From Tamarix chinensis (lineage: Eukaryota; Streptophyta; Magnoliopsida; Caryophyllales; Tamaricaceae), in assembly GCA_030549775.1 (NCBI GenBank), contig CM060172.1, forward strand, positions 127,523,122 to 127,587,121: a stretch of 64,000 bases of DNA. Direction: 5' to 3'. How positions within the stretch are numbered: the stretch's first letter is position 1; every line of letters begins with the position of its first letter. Positions 10,127 to 23,166 of the stretch are shown here, one piece after another. The notes under the pieces were generated by a model, which ran no database searches, was not told where the DNA came from, and worked only from the letters and a program-made list of their open reading frames with translations. Made by a program: the position numbers and the translations under genes.

Positions 10127-13100
10127 TAAGGCTAAACGAATTTCAAATTTGAGTTCTAAAGAACAAATAGATCTAAAACTATGGATCCATATCTATAATA
10201 AAGGAATTGATAGCACTAGATCCATGCATGAAGAAAAAAAAAGAATCCTCTCCAACAAACTAAAATAAAATGATACTCCCATTTTTCACTACACATTATC
10301 AAATTTCCACAGATTTTAAAATGGTTTTATGATACCTTCGATCTATTGGGCATTATTAAAATACAATTCCGTAGCAGTGTAAAGATATCACCAATGTTTA
10401 CCTCATAATGACTTACATAAGGATAGTTCATGGATATTTCATTCTCCGAAGGAATCTATTATCAGATGCTATCCATATGGACATATCAATTCATTTTGAA
10501 AATCTTTTTATCCTTATAAGGATTATAGCTCCTCTTATGAGGGTTTAACTTTTTGGACCCATATCATACGCTTCTAGCATATTTGTACCATACTTGTTAT
10601 TAACTTATTTGAATTCAACACAAGAAATTTTATATGATTTGGAACTTTAGTCAAGACACATATGAATATCATAATTTCTTAGTAATAATAAAAACAAGTT
10701 GTAGCAAAGCTCCATATGTAGTAAGTATAAAAATCATCAAGTGTACTTTGACTTTCTCTTTAGGTTCATATTTCATGGAAGACATCTTCTAAGTGTTTGA
10801 TTACTTTATAATCTCAATCTTGTTTTCTCTCCTCCTAAGGATGAGGAAACTTACATTCCCAACCTTCTATGTGGCTTAATTTCATATCCACATGTGAGCG
10901 CAGGCATGTATAAGACACACCTTTTTTTTAATTTAAGATAAGTATCAAGCTCATGCCAATTAACCTAACTTAAGGGATAATGTGATATGTGATTGGTACG
11001 TAACAAAATATTTACATATCACTTATAAGCATCACTAAAAAGGGTCTATAAATTAAATACATAATCAACAACTATACCAAGTCATTTTGCTTATAACTTG
11101 AAGCAATGATATTACATTATCCTAATTAGATGGTTATTAAATTTCATGTCAATGTAATAATATTAGTTATACAATATAACATGAAACCTTACATTGTGCA
11201 TCATTATATACCATGTTATTTTTAAATGGTCCATATGTACTTGAATTCTATCAAGGACATATTACATTTTTTTTGCATTATAATCGCTTAATTGTAAATT
11301 TACCAAGAATAATATACCGTTTATATGAGATAACCAATTAAAAAACCGTCAATGTTCTAAGTGGATACTCATGAAAGTTTCAATGATATTTCATGACATT
11401 ACTACACCAAATTGATCTCACTTATCATGCCACAAAGATATTAATTTATGGTCTACTAACTTCTAGTTAGTGACACATTTTAACTTTTCACATATGCCAA
11501 ATACACGCATCATGCATTTATCTCACACTTCCTTCTAGCTAGTCTTGATGGTAGCAATACCATCAAATACTCATAAATAATAGTAAGTTCTCTAGGAACT
11601 TAGCTATAATGTCATGCATAATTTTGTTATTTGATCGTTCCTTCAAGAAACTTTTTAATAGGTTTCACATGCCACATGTACATTGATTATTATCAATTAT
11701 AAGCTGATAAAATACTCCATCCATAAAATAGAATGTATAATAACATTTCCATTGGATAGATTGATCTCCTACATTGTATTCAAATCTATAAGATGTGAAG
11801 TTTTAGCCTATACGATTAAATTATTTATATCACATGGAAAACTTTAGGTTTCAATCATTAAAATAATAAGTGAATGGATAGCTTCAGGCTTCAACCATCA
11901 AAGTACTTATATGATAGGAATTTTTAGGCTTTAGTTATCAAATGCATTTACCCACCAAAACCATAACATAATGGAGAGACTATTGTAAATACTCCATCCA
12001 TTGTGGTGGCGGAGGTGATTTGGCTATGATAGGTTTAAACTACTACCAATGATGAGGTAGCCGTATAGTCTCATGAATAAGTGGCTAGCAAATTATACAC
12101 AAATCCCATCATCACTACTTCATGATGACAACAAATTTTTTGAATATTGTGAAAATTAAAGTTGCACAAACTAAATTACATAAATAGCAAGTACAAAAAT
12201 AAAATTAGTGTTTGGGTCTATAGACCACCAAATAATTTGATCTTCTAAATTAAAATGTATTTGAGGTATTTAATACCATGTGATATTCTTGACTGGTATC
12301 ACATAAATCTTAAAAGACTTTTAACTATTTTATCTCCTTGATCACATTAGACATAAGATATCCATCACATTTTAGTCATTTGATATTTGGGATCAAATTG
12401 TGCATAAGGAGTTTAGGATCATTAAATCATGGGGTGAGGCTTCTAACTTCCACCTCAAATTGTGTCAGTATCTGTTTTTACCTCAACTACACACTTGTAA
12501 ATAATATAGTTGGTTGGGAGCTTCATGGTTCTACTAATACTTGTACAATCACCTATTCATACTTTAGGTATGTGGAAAAAACTCAGGTATTTCTAATGTC
12601 CCTTAATTAACTTCAGGTAATGAAGTTTTTCACTATATTCTCTAATCAACTTTAGGTGCTAAGATATTTATGTAGTGATGAGTGATGAGAACACTGATCC
12701 ATGAGACCACCAATCTATTACCTTTAAATTATGTAATTTTCTTAACGTTGCAGAATGTGGCCATCAATCAAGCTTTTTTAATATTTAAATCAATTATATT
12801 ATATCTACTTCTAGTCTATTGAATGTAAGATTTATAGCTTTCTACTATCATTTACCTTTACCCTCCATCTCATAATTAGAAAGGAGTTCGTCATACACAC
12901 AATCAAATTTAAAACACATATTGCTAATATATACAATTACAATGGATAAAAATATCAATTAATATAAGAATAAATAAATTAATGACATAAACTAAATATA
13001 AATTAAGTGGAAGGTCATACGCCTTCATTAACTTTATTAAATGTGACTTTTTATAACCCTTTTTCAATTATACTTTTTATCATAATTTCTTCACATCTCA

Positions 13101-13842
13101 ACCACTTTCATTTCACATATTTATTGCATAGTTAATATAACTAACTCAATATCATTACACACAAGAAAATCAAATGTTCTGAGGATCATCATCATCAAAT
13201 GATGGAATCTAAGGATGTCAATTAAATCAAGAAGGTAAGAGATTGATACAAGTATATTTCTTGCAAATAAAATATTGGCCTTGTACATATTGACAACAAG
13301 TATGAATTATAAAGATATAAGTATATGCAAGAATGATGTAACAGATCGATAAATAATGTAGATATGACAAAATAATGATAAACAACGACATCATGTTTTC
13401 TATCAAAGAATATAATGTAATGATCATATAGGTGTGGGCATCGTTAGCAATAACAAGATCATGTATGAGCATGTGCATGCTACGGGCATATGTATATATG
13501 TATTTTAGATGTGATTGCTAACAGAAGAAAAATTTTCTTAAGTAATAATTAGTGTTCACTAATAGCCAATAAAAAAAGGTAAATCTTGAATGATCAAGAG
13601 TGAAATAAATCTCTTTGTTGCTATTAATCCAGAGGAAAATGGTAGAAAATTAATCAGACAAGGTATAAACATACGGTTAATATTAAGAATAGTCAATCAC
13701 ATCTAGGATATTTGATAGAAAAAGGCGAGATGCATATTAAAACAAAATGAAATTTATATTTGAAAGTTTATAATAAAGAGATGACGAGTGGCTTATAAGG
13801 GAAAAAGATATATCACAGGCTAATTGGGTCGATGCCGTCTCA
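10127..13842 (-). other. Non-coding remainder of the Copia-like element
   Basis: AT-rich sequence between the CACTA element and the right (5') LTR. I found no frame with gag, integrase or reverse transcriptase motifs on either strand. Between 11780 and 11950 there are three or four loose repeats of a phrase like CTTTAGGCTTCAATCATCAAA. A possible short CACTA-like relic lies at 10287-10379. Confidence 0.45.
10287..10379. mobile_element. Possible short CACTA-derived relic
   Basis: It begins CACTACAC and ends TCCGTAGCAGTG, whose complement CACTGCTACGGA resembles a CACTA terminus. The flanking three bases do not match, so the call is weak. Confidence 0.25.
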
Positions 13843-14163
13843 TGTTATAATATTAAAAAATTCCAATAGAGATGAGAGATGATATATTTTTCTTATTATC
13901 ATTGATATGAATGTATTGTGTGTGTAAATCTCTCATCTATCACCTCCTAGTATATATAATACTCTATGCTATAATGTATAAGAGAGTTAAGGTAAAGGAA
14001 GTGATAAAAGAGTTAAAGGAGAGGAAGTGGTTAGGGAGACCGGGAGAGGGCAATTACAAGTATTACAATTGATAATTATAACGATGACATTAAACACATG
14101 ATTTAATGTTATACAAGTATATGAAATATTCATCTATTATATGCATATGAGATATTTACAATA
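13843..14163 (-). repeat. 5' LTR of the Copia-like element
   Basis: Direct-repeat partner of 1999-2338, from TGTTATAATATT to TATTTACAATA. The sequence just inside it (left on the + strand) does not show a clear initiator-tRNA primer site. Confidence 0.6.
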
Positions 14164-14480
14164 TTATCTTTGATATTACTTTTGATAAAAAAACTCTGAA
14201 TGAGAAGTACTTTTTTTTTATAAAAAAAGTTATTTTTAAATTATAATTTTTAACTATATATTTTATAAATTTATAAAACTAGATTTAATAAATCTATTTT
14301 TTAAATTAAATAAATGTGCCTACCAATAGAGTCGGACGGGAAATATATTATCAGTAAGAGGAGGAAAATTCACCAACATACTTGCATATAGCCATGGCAG
14401 GACTGTATTTCCAAAAACCAGTGGAGGACAGGATTGGAATTAAACTGATCCTTCACCTATCAGCAAGAGTCGCCTCGTCG
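14164..14480 (+). promoter_or_regulatory. Upstream region of the A20/AN1 gene
   Basis: The sequence goes from AT-rich to balanced composition and then to a CT-rich leader starting near 14480-14500. This fits the promoter of the gene downstream. No TATA box can be assigned with confidence. Confidence 0.4.
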
Positions 14481-14481
14481 G

Positions 14482-14616
14482 TTGGAGAGAAATCAGAAAC
14501 GTCTCTTTATTAGGAGGAAAAAGGAGGTCTCCTCTTTTATCTCTCCTCTACCCCTTCGTCCATCCTCCCACCCGGTCCTCTCTCCTCTCCAATCGATCTC
14601 TCCTATCTATCATAAG
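14482..14616 (+). other. 5' leader exon of the A20/AN1 gene (start approximate)
   Basis: A pyrimidine-rich leader (CTCCTCTTT, CTCTCCTCTCC) ends at ATAAG followed by GTCAGG, a good plant donor site. The 87-residue open frame here is a by-product of the leader. Exon limits are inferred, and the transcription start is approximate. Confidence 0.5.
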
Positions 14617-16902
14617 GTCAGGATTTTATACCTTCTCTCTCTCGTTAATATTATCTGTCGATACTCCAATTCCTCGTTCATTTCGGCGATTTCATTTCTT
14701 GGGTTCCATTTTATGTTCGGTTTCATGATCTGGGTAATTGATTGATTGGTTGGGTGCTTAAGTAATTGGTGTTTTTGGTTTCAATTGGGGAGTCGGTGCT
14801 ATAGGAGGATTTTATTGGGGTTAAGATCGGCCACACCGATCGAAATTCGAAGGTTAGGTTTCTGAATTCATGTCGAGCAGAAATTTAAATTAGGGTTTTG
14901 CGATGTACGGTACATGTATAAAGCTGATTAAAGCATAGAATTTGAAAAGTTGATGCATATATTTTATTACTCATTGCTTCGGGTTGATATTATGCTCAAT
15001 ACTTGAGAAATTGATTATGCTTGTTGTTTGGTGATGTCAAAAAAGAAACTTCTCCGTTCGATTGCAAATCTTCAAAATTTCTCACAAACGCTCTTATGAT
15101 GTTGCATTTGGTTGTATTTATCAGCAGGTTTCTATATCTGTATTAACCTTCCTTGCTCTCGTTGCGATTGTATTGTCGAAACATGGTTGAGCAATATTCG
15201 TGAATGCCTGATTTTATGTTCCTTTGTTCTCTAAGTTGTTATAGAATAACGTGAAAACCATTCCTTACTTTGAATCTTGAGTATTTAGGAATTCAATAAA
15301 TAGGCCCCTTAAGCAATTGGGACGTTCTTTCCTTTGTCCTCATGAGAATTCCTTATGTGACGATATTGTCTATGAATATCTTTCTCCATACCTTAACTTT
15401 ATTAAGGATAGCTTTCATTATAGAGTCCCATGATGGCTATGTTTGGTGCTTGAAGTAAAAGAATGTGTATTTTCTTTCACGAAGCTCATTTATTGCTTTC
15501 ACCAAAACCACACCCACGGCCTACCAAATGAAACAAAACCCAGTCCTTATCCTTCTAGTTAGGGTGGGGAGTATGGATCAGCTGTTGATACTTTGGCTCT
15601 CTCAAATACCATGCTATGGGGTGGGTGGTGCGCGAGGCAATGTGGCTTGGGTGCTACTTTTAGCCTCAGGCCCTTGGTGAGGCAACATTAGTAAGGTGCT
15701 ACTAAGGTGCTGAGGTGCATGCCATTATTTTTAGGTTATCAACCTTTGGTGGGGATAGTAAGGGATGGAAAAAAGGATTTCGGAAAGGCCAAAGGCATCT
15801 TCTGGGAAGGAACGTATTTAGTAGGAAAGAAAAGATTAGATTTTATACTACGATGATTTTTTTAAAAAATATTCTGAAAATTATCCTTCATCTTTCTTTT
15901 TCCACTCTCTTTCAGATTTGTTTTCATATCCCCCCTTCACTCATTTACTTTTCTGTTATATTATAGGAGTTTTTTTGTTCTCTATTTTACCCCATGCCAC
16001 ATTTTTTTTTCGCTTTGTATATGTTTTTATGCATTTTTTTGTTACCTCTGTTATGTTATGTTACATTACCCTGTCTATTGTCTCTGTTTTCTTCACTGTT
16101 AGAGTGTGTTTGTATTTTTTGTTATGTGCTCTTCTTTTCCTCTCTCTGCACTTTGTAATATTTTTGATTTGTGCCTTTTTCACTTATTTTTCTGGTCTAG
16201 TGTTTATTTGCTGCGTGCTGCATGTTAGACTCGTTCAGTCAACATGATTTGGGATGGAATGACATTGTTATGCTATTTTGGCACCTCACTTTGCCTTGTG
16301 TCTAGGCTTGGGATCTAGAACTTCTATCATCTATGTCTGCCTTAGGCCTTTTGAAGCACTTAGTAGCTCTTAGCAAGTACCAACAAAATCTGTCGACTGG
16401 ACTTAGCTCTATTTCCTTGCCTTCTGTTGAGAAAATCAAATTCTGATAATTTGTACTTTTAGCTTTTTACTTGATCATAGAATATGTGTTTAACCTTTTC
16501 ATCTTGAGGTGACATGATGCACAAAACCAGTTTGTGCTTTGTAATGTTCACACAGCGCTGACTTGTGTTTGCTTCTTGTGTCGTTACATGGCCACTCATT
16601 CTCTTGTATGACATCAGTATTTATGTTGATGTTTCCGCACCCATGTTCATTTACTTGGGATATTACTCTGAAGTTGCCTAATATTTGCTCTTCGAGCATG
16701 TTGTGCTGTTTGGACACCCTTTTTCATTTTGTTTTGGGCAGGGGAGAAAGAATGGTTTCTGCCTTTATTTATTTATGTATTTATTTTTATCTTTGCTTGA
16801 AAGAAGTACAAGAGTTTTGCTCACGTCAGAGATTTACGTGATGAAGCTAGTTCTTCTTTTATTGGTCTTTATGCTTCTATAATGCTTTGTTTTTTGTTGC
16901 AG
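14617..16902 (+). other. Likely 2.3 kb intron in the 5' leader of the A20/AN1 gene
   Basis: The donor AAG|GTCAGG and the acceptor TTTTTGTTGCAG|TG (ending at 16902) bracket a T-rich stretch with no gene of its own. The acceptor lies 11 bases before the start codon. Several T-rich frames (15715-16247) are intron noise. A later donor (AAGGTTAGG near 14851) is possible. SAP genes in other plants often have a leader intron, which supports the model. Confidence 0.6.
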
Positions 16903-16913
16903 TGCTTAAGAGG

Positions 16914-17444
16914 ATGGACCATGATGAGACAGGGTGCCAGGCTCCCCCGGAGGGTCCAATTTTGTGCATAAACAACTGTGGCTTCTTTGGTAGTGTGGCT
17001 ACCATGAACATGTGCTCCAAGTGCTACAAGGACTCTGTGTTGAAGCAGGAGCAAGCACAGCTGGCTGCATCATCTTTTGAAAACATTGTTAATGGATCGT
17101 CTGGCTGCAACAGCAATGGGAAAGAACCAATCATTGCTAGTACCATTGACCTTCAAGTTGATAAGGTAGAGCCAAAAACCATGGCCCCAGTGGAAGCATG
17201 TGCATCAGTAGCAGCCGTGGGGGAGAGTGGGGAGATGAAGGCAAAGCAAGGTCCTAATCGCTGCACTAGCTGCAAGAAACGGGTTGGGCTAACAGGGTTC
17301 AATTGTCGGTGTGGTAGTCTGTTCTGTGCTGTACACCGGTACTCGGACAAACATGACTGCCCCTTTGATTACCGCACTGCTGCTTGTGACGCTATAGCTA
17401 AGGCCAACCCTGTGGTGAAAGCAAAGAAGCTCGACAAGATTTGA
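16914..17444 (+). CDS. A20/AN1 zinc-finger stress-associated protein (SAP), 176 aa
   Basis: The protein has an A20 finger near the N-terminus: C18-x3-C22-x11-C34-x2-C37, including [10 protein letters not shown]. After an Ala/Ser/Glu-rich linker comes an AN1 finger: C117-x2-C120-x10-C131-x-C133-x4-C138-x2-H141-x5-H147-x-C149. It ends in the family tail [12 protein letters not shown]. All metal ligands are present and the length is typical of plant SAPs. Family members are linked to abiotic-stress tolerance, bind ubiquitin through A20, and some act as E3 ligases; no substrate can be inferred here. The ATG at 16914 is chosen because MDHDETGCQ matches the family start. An in-frame ATG 27 bases upstream overlaps the splice acceptor and would lie in the intron. 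The coding part is one exon. The reading frame looks intact, so the gene is probably functional. Confidence 0.95.
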   Translation: MDHDETGCQAPPEGPILCINNCGFFGSVATMNMCSKCYKDSVLKQEQAQLAASSFENIVNGSSGCNSNGKEPIIASTIDLQVDKVEPKTMAPVEACASVAAVGESGEMKAKQGPNRCTSCKKRVGLTGFNCRCGSLFCAVHRYSDKHDCPFDYRTAACDAIAKANPVVKAKKLDKI

Positions 17445-17760
17445 GGTTGATGAGATTAAAGTTCCGTGTATTTCAATCAAAATAGACAACGATGATGGTT
17501 CCTTTCGTCCCTCCTATCTTAGAAGTCAGCTGTCTGATAGACGATCTGGTCTCCAGTACGATTGATATAAAATTTGCCGGGAAAGGCATATGTAGGAACG
17601 TCTATACAGCTTGAAGTATTGTGTTTGTGATTGCTGAGACGTTGTTGGTTCCACTGTCCTGTCTTTACCTATGTTGGTTTGATTGAAAGTTGTCTCATAT
17701 TTTGCCTATGTAATGTGTTATCGGGATTGAAAATGCATAATATCCTTCAGTAGTTTATGT
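17445..17760 (+). other. Probable 3' UTR of the A20/AN1 gene (end approximate)
   Basis: Balanced, T-rich sequence after the TGA stop, with AATGTGTTA and AAAATGCATAATATCC near 17710-17745 as loose polyadenylation-type signals. The end is not determined. Confidence 0.4.
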
Positions 17761-19393
17761 TGATATGGTTCCTGGACTGGTGTTATTTTGAGATGACATT
17801 ATCACCTTCCCGCCCTAGAAAAACGTTTCTTCTTTTCTTCATTTGAAACCTCCGGCGGTAGCTTTCTCCTTTGGTGGCTGGCACGCTGAAGAAGAGATCC
17901 AGAGATGGTTATCCCAAATCCAGCACTAGTAGTATGTAATAGTGCATTACAAGCGGCCTGTTGACTGGGTTGGGTAATGGATACGGAAATTAGTTTAAGA
18001 ATTAGATGGTTTAGATTACTATTCTGCATAGGCTACTATGGATCAATATGTAATTATTATGAATTAGGATTTGTTTGATATAGGAATAATAGAGGTAGGA
18101 TTTTTTTTTTGTATTTTTATATTAAGTATTTAATAATAATAAATATATTTTTTATAAAGTATTTATTTTAAATTAAATTAAGATTTAAAATAAATATTTA
18201 TTAGAATAAAAATATTAATTTTAAACAGATTATATAAGATATATGTATATATGATTTTGTTTATTCTTATTATGTGTAGACTAAATGAGAAATGTATTGC
18301 TGTAGCAGGAGATGGTTATATCAACTGGTGACGTGTTAACCTATAGAATTGACGCACACAAAGTTCATCACTCCTACCATTTCACTACGCCACCTATTTA
18401 TTTAGCACGTAAATTTATGCTTTATTTTATTTATGAAAAGTTTTTTAAAAATATAAAAAAATAATAATTTTTTATGTTTAGTTTATATAAAATATTAAAA
18501 TAAAAAAAATAAGAAATAAAATTATTAAAGATGAATTATTTAATTTTCTTTGAAAATAATTAAAAATAAAGTATTTTAATTTTAATTTATTTTCTTTAAA
18601 TTTTTTTAGAACCAAGTTAGAAAAATGGGCGAATGCTATGTAAAGGCATACTTTAAATTCTGGAGAAGAATATCGATGCACTTGATTACACCTCCATTGT
18701 ATTCCTTTGACTGGGATGCATTAATTACTGTAACTTTTCTGATTTTATCTATCAGAAAATGCACCAAGTTGTTATTTCTTCACTGAGTTATTGAAATTAA
18801 TACAGATAATAATTACCAAGAGTGAAATTAATAACAGTTGTATTTTCGATTAGGAGGGCATAAAAGGATTCGTTATGTGTAAAAAGTGAATGACGGAAGC
18901 CAAGCATCAATAATCTTAGCCACAAGAATTAATTGCCAAAATTTAATGTTGCAGATGTGCTGGGTGGGCTCGTGCCATATACCATTCATGCCCACAAAGA
19001 CATTCCTTGTGGAATAAGTATAACCTTCCTTTAAATCAACTCTAGAAATAGATGAAAAATCTCACGGAGCAAACGAGAGATATTTTTACCGAAAATGATG
19101 TCATGGCACTCTAAGTCGCAGCCTTAATCATATTATCCATAATGGATGATGAAACCATATTTTGTGTCTCGTCTATTCTCTTCATGAGATTGTAAATAGT
19201 CACTCTTTTCATTAATCTTTCTTATTATTATGCATTTGATAAAATTAATGTAGCACTTTTAGTGTTTGTAAACTCTTGAATAAAAAAGTAGCTGTAATCC
19301 ATTGAGTTGAACTTTACATTTAATGTCAGTTATTTATATACATAGTTTGGCGAATAGATCAAACTACAATAATAAAGAAAATTTAGAGGAAGA
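17761..19393. other. Intergenic, AT-rich, nothing recognised
   Basis: No gene found. 18070-18260 and 18420-18620 are almost pure A/T with A- and T-runs. 17800-17960 is more balanced but has no supported frame. Confidence 0.5.
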
Positions 19394-19398
19394 GTTAA

Positions 19399-22300
19399 TG
19401 TAACATCCTAATTTTTACTATTAAAAATTTTTATTTTACAGCGGAAACATATAAGCTAAAAAGTGGATGTTACCGCCATAACTGATGCAAGTCTAGTTTG
19501 TCCAACCATCCTTACATCAATCACAATGCTAAAATCATTGATAGTAAAACAAGAAAATTAGAAATGGAAGAAATATATATAATACAATATGAGTTTGGAG
19601 GTTAACTCCAAATTAAAATAACAAAATACAAAATAAGGGATACCATGGATCAAAGAGTCCAAAAAGGTATCTAGATAAATATATCAACCGAATAACATAA
19701 CTCTTCACACAAACCCTAGTACAGATAATAGGTCACTCATCCCCACATAGTGCATCAAAAGTAGCATAGTCATCTAAGGGATCTTCCAAGACCTGCATAA
19801 AGAATCAGAGTCTCCTACTCATGGGAATGAGCAATACCCATAAAAATAATGGTCAATATGCTACATATTGAGTAAGGCATCAATACTATCGAATCAGGAG
19901 TACAAATAACACATACATTCACAATTAATGATAAGTACATATTCAAATTAATAAAACATCTAAATACTAATCCAGGCCTCTTTATTAGATACAACCATTT
20001 TAATTTTTTTTATACACATTGAGTTCAAGAACCACACTATTCTTAAACCCGTAGAACATTTTGAAACACTTTTTCAGGGACAACACACTCGAGCTACTAT
20101 TATCATCCGATGGAACAGGTCTAAAAAAATCATCTTCTTTGGACAAAATGCTCCCGATGTACTATTATTCTCTAGTGGAACAGATATAAAAATATCACTT
20201 TAGTCCTAACTCACACACTCTCCACTTTAAGTCATTTGTGTCTTATCCATAGGTTATACAATTATATTTTCATTCATGATGAATAGGGGTCCCACTATTC
20301 TTAATCTGATGGAACGGAATGAAACATCTTCTTGAGGTAAAATGCTTCCGAGTTACTATTATCCTTTGGTGGAATGGATATATAAAAACATCACCTTCTC
20401 GGGGTAAAATACTCTTGAGCCACTATTATTCTCTGGTGGAATGGATATAAAAACATCACCTTGGCCCTACTCGCGTGATCTTTCACTTTAAATAATTAGT
20501 ATCTTATTCATAATCGATTTACAAGTACCAAACACATTAAGGCAGACAAATATATAACACAATTCATAAGGTTAATTTTCAGAGTCAAGATCCTTAATTT
20601 TTTCAACCATAATATTACGCTCCTAGCATAACTTCTCTTATATTGATTATTCAACCACCAATTATAGTATATTGTTTATCAAATATTATCTTTGTTAACA
20701 CACCCAAAATTCATGGTGTTACCCCCACGTCTCACACATACAATAATAACCCTATCCCAAACATTACTTTTTACTAGGCTCCCCAAACCCTAATTTAAAG
20801 ATTAGTCATAACTTTTCCCATAAGATTCGTATGACTACCTAAATTCAATAAACATCCTTAAAATATCAATATTAACAACATATACAAAATTTGTGGTCTA
20901 ACTAAAAGGTTTTACACATGGGATAATAATATTACCATTTAATGTTACTATGCCCTAATTAAGCTATTATCTCAATTCGAGGAATCCATAACATTAAGCA
21001 ATTACTCCAAACACTTCCCTTGATATCTTTATCATAATTAATACACCTAATACATTAAAATATCAAGATCTCCATATAAACCCATATTACTACTCCATAA
21101 GTTATTATCTCCCACAAGTATGACTTAGTGTATTAAGATTATATTAACACATCTTTTCCATCCACACTTCCTTTATATCATATACATCCACATTATCGCA
21201 ATATATCATTAACAACATACATTCCGTCATATAATAAAAATATCATGATAGTACACATAGCCATGCAAGAATTTAACACAAAACCCTAAAACATCGATCA
21301 ATATCCTTACCAATAAGGACACTGGAATCTAAGCACATAAATACTAGACTTCCTCCTCCGAGATCACCAAAATATCAACTACAAAAAATAAGTTAGTGCA
21401 CGACTAGGCTCGAAGATTATAACTGAGGGAAAAGTTAAGGTAAAGGAGGGTAAATTTGGAAATAACTAAAGTCAAAGGGAAACTTGAGTTGAGTGGAAGT
21501 GTGGTGGAATGTATGGTGGAACTATGGTGAAATTTTGGTGGTGTTTGGATAAGGTTTGGGATTGAAAAAGAGGTTGCACGACCTAAATGGGAAGGTTGCA
21601 CGGATGTGCTGCAGACAGTGCACACCTAGGTCGTGAGTTGGGATTGTGTACGAGAAGGTTGTGTGAAGAGGCACGATCGTGCTCGACCACTGATTGCATA
21701 AAAGAATATCTAACAGGTGCACATGAGTGTGAGGTAGGCTATGCGCAGGTTATGCGAGGGTGCACGGAAAAATCCTACTAGCTTGTATGAGCGTGCGATA
21801 AGAAAAATTAGGAGTGCACAGTCATGCATGAGGCCGTGCATCTCACAAAAATGCGACGAACGTGAGGAAAGAAGAAGAAAAAACAGCGGCAGTCAATAGT
21901 GATGACTGAAGACGATGAAGGGGAGTGTTGGGGTGGCCTTGGTGGTTGGTCCACTAGGCTTTGGGCAGTGTGTGGTGGTTGTGGTGCTGCACGGTGGTGA
22001 AGATATCTATATATATATATATGTACGTACGTATGTATGTATGTATGTATGTATGTATGTATGTATGTATAAGTGTGGAGATGTGTGGTAGGTGAGGATG
22101 CAGGGGATGGTGCAGTCAAGGCACGAGGGATGGTAGAGAGGAGTGGAGAGGAAATTCAACGAGGGGATCATAGAGTATTGGGGTAAAGATGGCAAGGTAT
22201 ACAACATGAGAGTGATGGTTGTGTGGGTGTGCTGCGTCATATGAAAATGGTAGGGGAGGGTGTGCAATCGAGGCAGCAACAACATGAGATGGTGAAGGTG

Positions 22301-22684
22301 AGGGATGATGGTGATGATAATGGCTGCAGTAGAGGTGAGAGTGATGGTGCAAGTTGCAAGTGGGTAATAAATACGGAAGTCAAGCAACCCGACGTAAGGA
22401 GGCAGGAGATAAGAAAAAGAGAAAGGAGAAAGAAAAGGAAAATGAGAAAAAGGTTTAAGATAAATTTTGGATTAGCCAAAATAGGTAGGATTAGTGATAA
22501 AATTTACCAGAATTAAGATTGGGTTACAAAATATAATTTATCCTAATTAAAGATTCAGATTGGGTTAATATTTTGGGATTAAGAAAATTTGGTTAAGGCT
22601 AAAATAAGATTTTCTCAAGATTAGAATCATATTAGAATATTAATGATACGAGATTAGATTAAGCAAACATTTTGGGGTATTATA
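19399..22684 (-). mobile_element. 3.3 kb LTR (D), with perfect 5-bp target-site duplication
   Basis: It begins TGTAACATCC and ends GGGGTATTATA (the expected terminal CA mutated to TA). Both sides are flanked by GTTAA (19394-19398 and 22685-22689). The hairpin is 84 bp inside the left end (TGATGCAAG at 19483-19491 with CTTACATCA at 19511-19519), so it is reversed relative to LTRs B and C. Other parts are a short-unit tandem block with ACTATTATCATC-like cores (20040-20465), a GA-rich tract (22385-22460) and a (GTAT)n run. No coding sequence. Inserted in the Copia remnant described at 22690-27555. Confidence 0.8.
22008..22070. repeat. Microsatellite (AT)n then (GTAT)n
   Basis: A run of TA dinucleotides passes into about twelve GTAT units. 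It lies inside LTR D. The HTYIHTYIHTY-like frames on the - strand come from it. Confidence 0.95.
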
Positions 22685-22689
22685 GTTAA

Positions 22690-23020
22690 TATCTATATAT
22701 GCATTAAATGTATATGGTAGTGGATAAATATTCATTCAAGTATAATTAGCTATTCAATTCACTCAAGTAAAATTATCTACCCATAACACCCCCTTGAATA
22801 ATTATTTGTCATATTTTTGTTATACATTTTAGATATAATGCCTTATTAAAATACTTGTTAGAAAAAAAAATCCAATAAGAAAAACCTCAACAAAAGGAAA
22901 AAGAGTGCAATACATGTGATGCTTCACCTAAATTTAACATACATCTCAAAAATGGTGGATCCCTAATTTATGCACCAATTATTCAAATCTTCTACGAGGC
23001 AAATATTTTGTAAATACGTC
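22690..23020 (-). mobile_element. 3' end of a second Copia remnant (LTR piece, polypurine tract, 3' non-coding)
   Basis: CACCCCCTTG near 22787 is the complement of a polypurine tract, so 22690-22785 is part of a 3' LTR cut by LTR D. The following ATGCCTTATTAAAATACTT-type sequence resembles that behind plant Copia pol genes. It breaks at 23021 at LTR C and resumes at 26851. Confidence 0.55.
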
Positions 23021-23111
23021 TGTAATACCTCACTTTTAGGAAACCCTAATTAAAATTAATAATTAAATGTGATTAATTATAATTATTAATTTAGGAGGTT
23101 TAGTATTAAAC

Positions 23112-23112
<1 letters not shown>

Positions 23113-23165
<53 letters not shown>
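23113..23165. repeat. (ATT)n microsatellite
   Basis: About 17 uninterrupted ATT units in the head of LTR C. Confidence 0.95.

Positions 23166-23166
<1 letters not shown>

Larger units (their letters stand above)
1999..14163 (-). mobile_element. Copia-like LTR retrotransposon, decayed and split by two later insertions
   Basis: Two similar direct repeats of about 330 bp (1999-2338 and 13843-14163) bound the region. Both start with a TGTTATAATATT-like sequence and end with TATTTACAATA. Just inside the left repeat is a pyrimidine run (ACTCCCCCTT) that reads on the - strand as a polypurine tract before a 3' LTR, so the element runs on the - strand. The next stretch (about 2350-2480) looks like the 3' non-coding region seen behind many plant Copia pol genes. 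Removing the LTR at 2989-7799 and the CACTA element at 7987-10123 leaves an internal region of about 4.5 kb. No intact gag or pol frame is visible. Target-site duplications are not clear. Confidence 0.6.

Noticed and set aside
15715..16247. 83- and 109-residue hydrophobic frames
   Set aside because: T-rich intron sequence; no start context or family match.
22007..22387. Frames with HTYIHTYIHTY repeats
   Set aside because: Direct translation of the GTAT microsatellite.
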